A DNA stretch of 13,578 nucleotides, from positions 1 to 13,578 of the forward strand of contig NZ_CAMPYN010000035.1 of assembly GCF_946998255.1 (NCBI RefSeq), in the 5' to 3' direction. Source of the stretch: an uncultured Helcococcus sp. Its GTDB lineage: Bacteria > Bacillota > Clostridia > Tissierellales > Peptoniphilaceae. Positions 11,929 to 13,578 of the stretch are shown piece after piece; the stretch's first letter is position 1; each line of letters opens with the position of its first letter. The notes below the pieces were generated by a model. The model was not told the origin of the DNA. It saw only the letters and a program-made list of their open reading frames with translations, and did not search any database. The position numbers and the translations under genes are program-made.

Positions 11929-13536
11929 ATGATGATGATACCCATGCTTTTGGGAGGACTTGCCTTATTCATTTATGGCATGGACCAGATGGGTCAGGGA
12001 TTAGAGCTTTTAGCAGGAAATAAGCTTCAATCCATCCTTGAAAAGCTTACTAGCAATAAAATTTTAGGTATTTTGGTCGGGGCCTTAGTAACTGCTATAG
12101 TACAGTCTTCTTCAGCTACAACTGTCATGACTGTTGGTTTTGTAAGTTCTAAGCTAATCACCCTAAATCAAGCTATATACATAATCATGGGGGCCAATAT
12201 TGGTACAACTATAACAGGCCTCATTCTTACACTTGACATCGATCTTGTAGCACCTATAGTAGCCTTTATCGGTATGGTAATGATGCTATTTATGAAAAGA
12301 AGGAAAATCAAATACACAGGTACAATCCTATTTGGATTTGGTGTACTTTTCATGGGAATGAAACTTATGGGAGATGCGGTAAAACCTCTGTCCACAAATG
12401 AAGACTTTGTAAACTTACTTGCAATTTCAAAAAACCCATTTATAGGTATACTTACAGGTGCTATATTTACAGCAGTTCTCCAATCCTCATCAGCTACAAC
12501 AGGTATTTTAATCGCCTTCGCCGCTAATGGAATAATCACCTTTGAATCTACATTCTACTTGATATTAGGTTCAAACATCGGTACTTGTATTACATCAATG
12601 CTTGCAACATTAAATTCAAGCAAGGATGCCAAAAGAGTCGCTGTCGCCCATGTAACTTTTAACGTATTAGGAACAATTATATTTACAATATTTTCACTAA
12701 TATTCCCTATTACCGATTGGTTCAAGGCATTCACACCAGATGTTACAAGACAAATAGCCTTTCTACATACAATATTTAATATAGTTACTACTATACTATT
12801 GATGCCATTTACTGGAATGCTAGCAACTATAGCGAAGAAAGTGGTACCAGGTGTAGACGAAAGAGACAAGCAATTGACCTTGATGTATATAAATCCTGAT
12901 AACTATAGAGAAACCATTCCAACAATTGCCGCAGTAAAACAAGAGACCTTAAGAATGTATGACTATGCTAAGGAAAACTTTGACTTAGCTATCAAGGATC
13001 TTATGGACAGGAAATTAGATCTAGGAAATAAGATTCAATATAATGAAGAAATAATCGACTACTTAAATAGGCAAATCACAAATGTTTCTGTTAAAGCCCT
13101 GCAAGACAACTTAAACAAGGCTCAATATAGGCAACTATCATACTATATCAAGATAAGTTCAAATATTGAGAGACTAGGTGACTATGCTTATAATCTAATG
13201 AAACTTTCTAATAGGCTAGAAACTGAAGACTTGTCTTTCTCAGATATATCAAAGAGTGAGTTGAGAGAAGTAATAAGTGAATTAGAAGACCTATTTGATA
13301 TAGTTAGAGACAACTTGGAAGAAAATGATTTCGATATGAAATCTATCAAGACTAAAGCTTATAGTATTAGCGATTCAACACGTAGAAATAGGGACAATTC
13401 AATCCAACGTATCAGACACGAGATATGCGATCCAGAATCTGGACTTATCTACGACAAGGCTTATACCTACATTTTAAGATTGAAAGACCACTTACTAAAT
13501 ATTGCTAACCAACACGAAGACATATTTGTGTATTAA
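11929..13536 (+). CDS. Na/Pi cotransporter family protein with C-terminal PhoU-like domain
   Basis: A 535-residue membrane protein with two inverted Na/Pi-cotransporter (PF02690-type) repeats. Each has the signature QSSSATT (59-65 and 185-191) and a following glycine motif (GANIGTT 88-94; GSNIGTC 214-220). Helical membrane segments fill residues 1-305. The rest (about 330-535) is a soluble, charged, helix-rich region resembling PhoU, including the SSNIERLGDYAYNL segment that matches the PhoU signature. The likely role is sodium-coupled phosphate transport, with the PhoU-like tail sensing or gating it; some relatives instead influence phosphate efflux. Three Met codons in a row follow AGGAGG (11919-11924); the second (7 nt spacing) may be the real start. 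It is a single gene with its own promoter and terminator. Confidence 0.92.
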   Translation: MMMIPMLLGGLALFIYGMDQMGQGLELLAGNKLQSILEKLTSNKILGILVGALVTAIVQSSSATTVMTVGFVSSKLITLNQAIYIIMGANIGTTITGLILTLDIDLVAPIVAFIGMVMMLFMKRRKIKYTGTILFGFGVLFMGMKLMGDAVKPLSTNEDFVNLLAISKNPFIGILTGAIFTAVLQSSSATTGILIAFAANGIITFESTFYLILGSNIGTCITSMLATLNSSKDAKRVAVAHVTFNVLGTIIFTIFSLIFPITDWFKAFTPDVTRQIAFLHTIFNIVTTILLMPFTGMLATIAKKVVPGVDERDKQLTLMYINPDNYRETIPTIAAVKQETLRMYDYAKENFDLAIKDLMDRKLDLGNKIQYNEEIIDYLNRQITNVSVKALQDNLNKAQYRQLSYYIKISSNIERLGDYAYNLMKLSNRLETEDLSFSDISKSELREVISELEDLFDIVRDNLEENDFDMKSIKTKAYSISDSTRRNRDNSIQRIRHEICDPESGLIYDKAYTYILRLKDHLLNIANQHEDIFVY

Positions 13537-13542
13537 TAAAAT

Positions 13543-13578
13543 GGAGCCAGCTAAGGATTTAGCTGGCTTCTTTTTTTT
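13543..13578 (+). terminator. Intrinsic terminator after the Na/Pi gene
   Basis: AGCCAGCTAA (13545-13554) and TTAGCTGGCT (13559-13568) form a perfect 10-bp stem with a GGAT loop, extended by a G-U and a G-C pair, followed by eight T up to the window end. Confidence 0.93.

Overview
The window is AT-rich throughout (roughly one third G+C by eye), with strong AGGAGG-type ribosome binding sites, sigma-A-like promoters and short intergenic gaps. This points to a low-GC Gram-positive, probably anaerobic, fermentative Firmicute. Protein style and gene content suggest a Peptoniphilaceae/Tissierellia organism (Anaerococcus-like), but that placement is inference. No rRNA, tRNA, transposase, integrase or CRISPR array is visible.

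Layout. (1) 1-151: the start of a GlsB/YeaQ-type stress membrane protein on the minus strand, with a sigma-B-like promoter motif upstream. (2) 288-1352: a plus-strand Mbeg1-like (DUF2974) alpha/beta-hydrolase-like protein. (3) 1353-1648: a strictly 52-bp tandem array of alternating inverted arms lying between two convergent genes, closed by a bidirectional terminator. (4) 1704-3432: a minus-strand two-gene operon, HD-domain nucleotidase-like protein then AI-2E-family permease, with an 8-bp overlap. (5) 3596-3943: a small four-helix holin-like membrane protein with its own terminator. (6) 4035-6540: minus-strand AAA/DUF4143 ATPase, uracil-DNA-glycosylase-fold protein and GNAT acetyltransferase. 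The ATPase promoter is overlapped by the last of six 23-bp tandem repeats (6586-6723). (7) 6836-10625: the sucrose operon scrA-scrB-scrK on the minus strand, with the divergent LacI-type regulator scrR at 10776-11747. A perfect 16-bp palindromic operator lies just downstream of a near-consensus scr promoter. (8) 11929-13536: a Na/Pi cotransporter with a C-terminal PhoU-like domain, ending in a strong terminator at the window edge.

How the genes work together. The clearest system is sucrose use. ScrA (EIIBC, without its own EIIA) imports and phosphorylates sucrose, ScrB hydrolyses sucrose-6-phosphate to glucose-6-phosphate and fructose, ScrK phosphorylates the fructose, and ScrR probably represses the operon through the palindrome. 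Most other genes are housekeeping or stress accessory genes. The two least explained pieces of DNA are the 52-bp array of inverted arms at 1353-1648 and the 23-bp array in front of the DUF4143 ATPase. In the second, one unit carries a base change that supplies the -35 hexamer of the ATPase promoter, which suggests an operator array.
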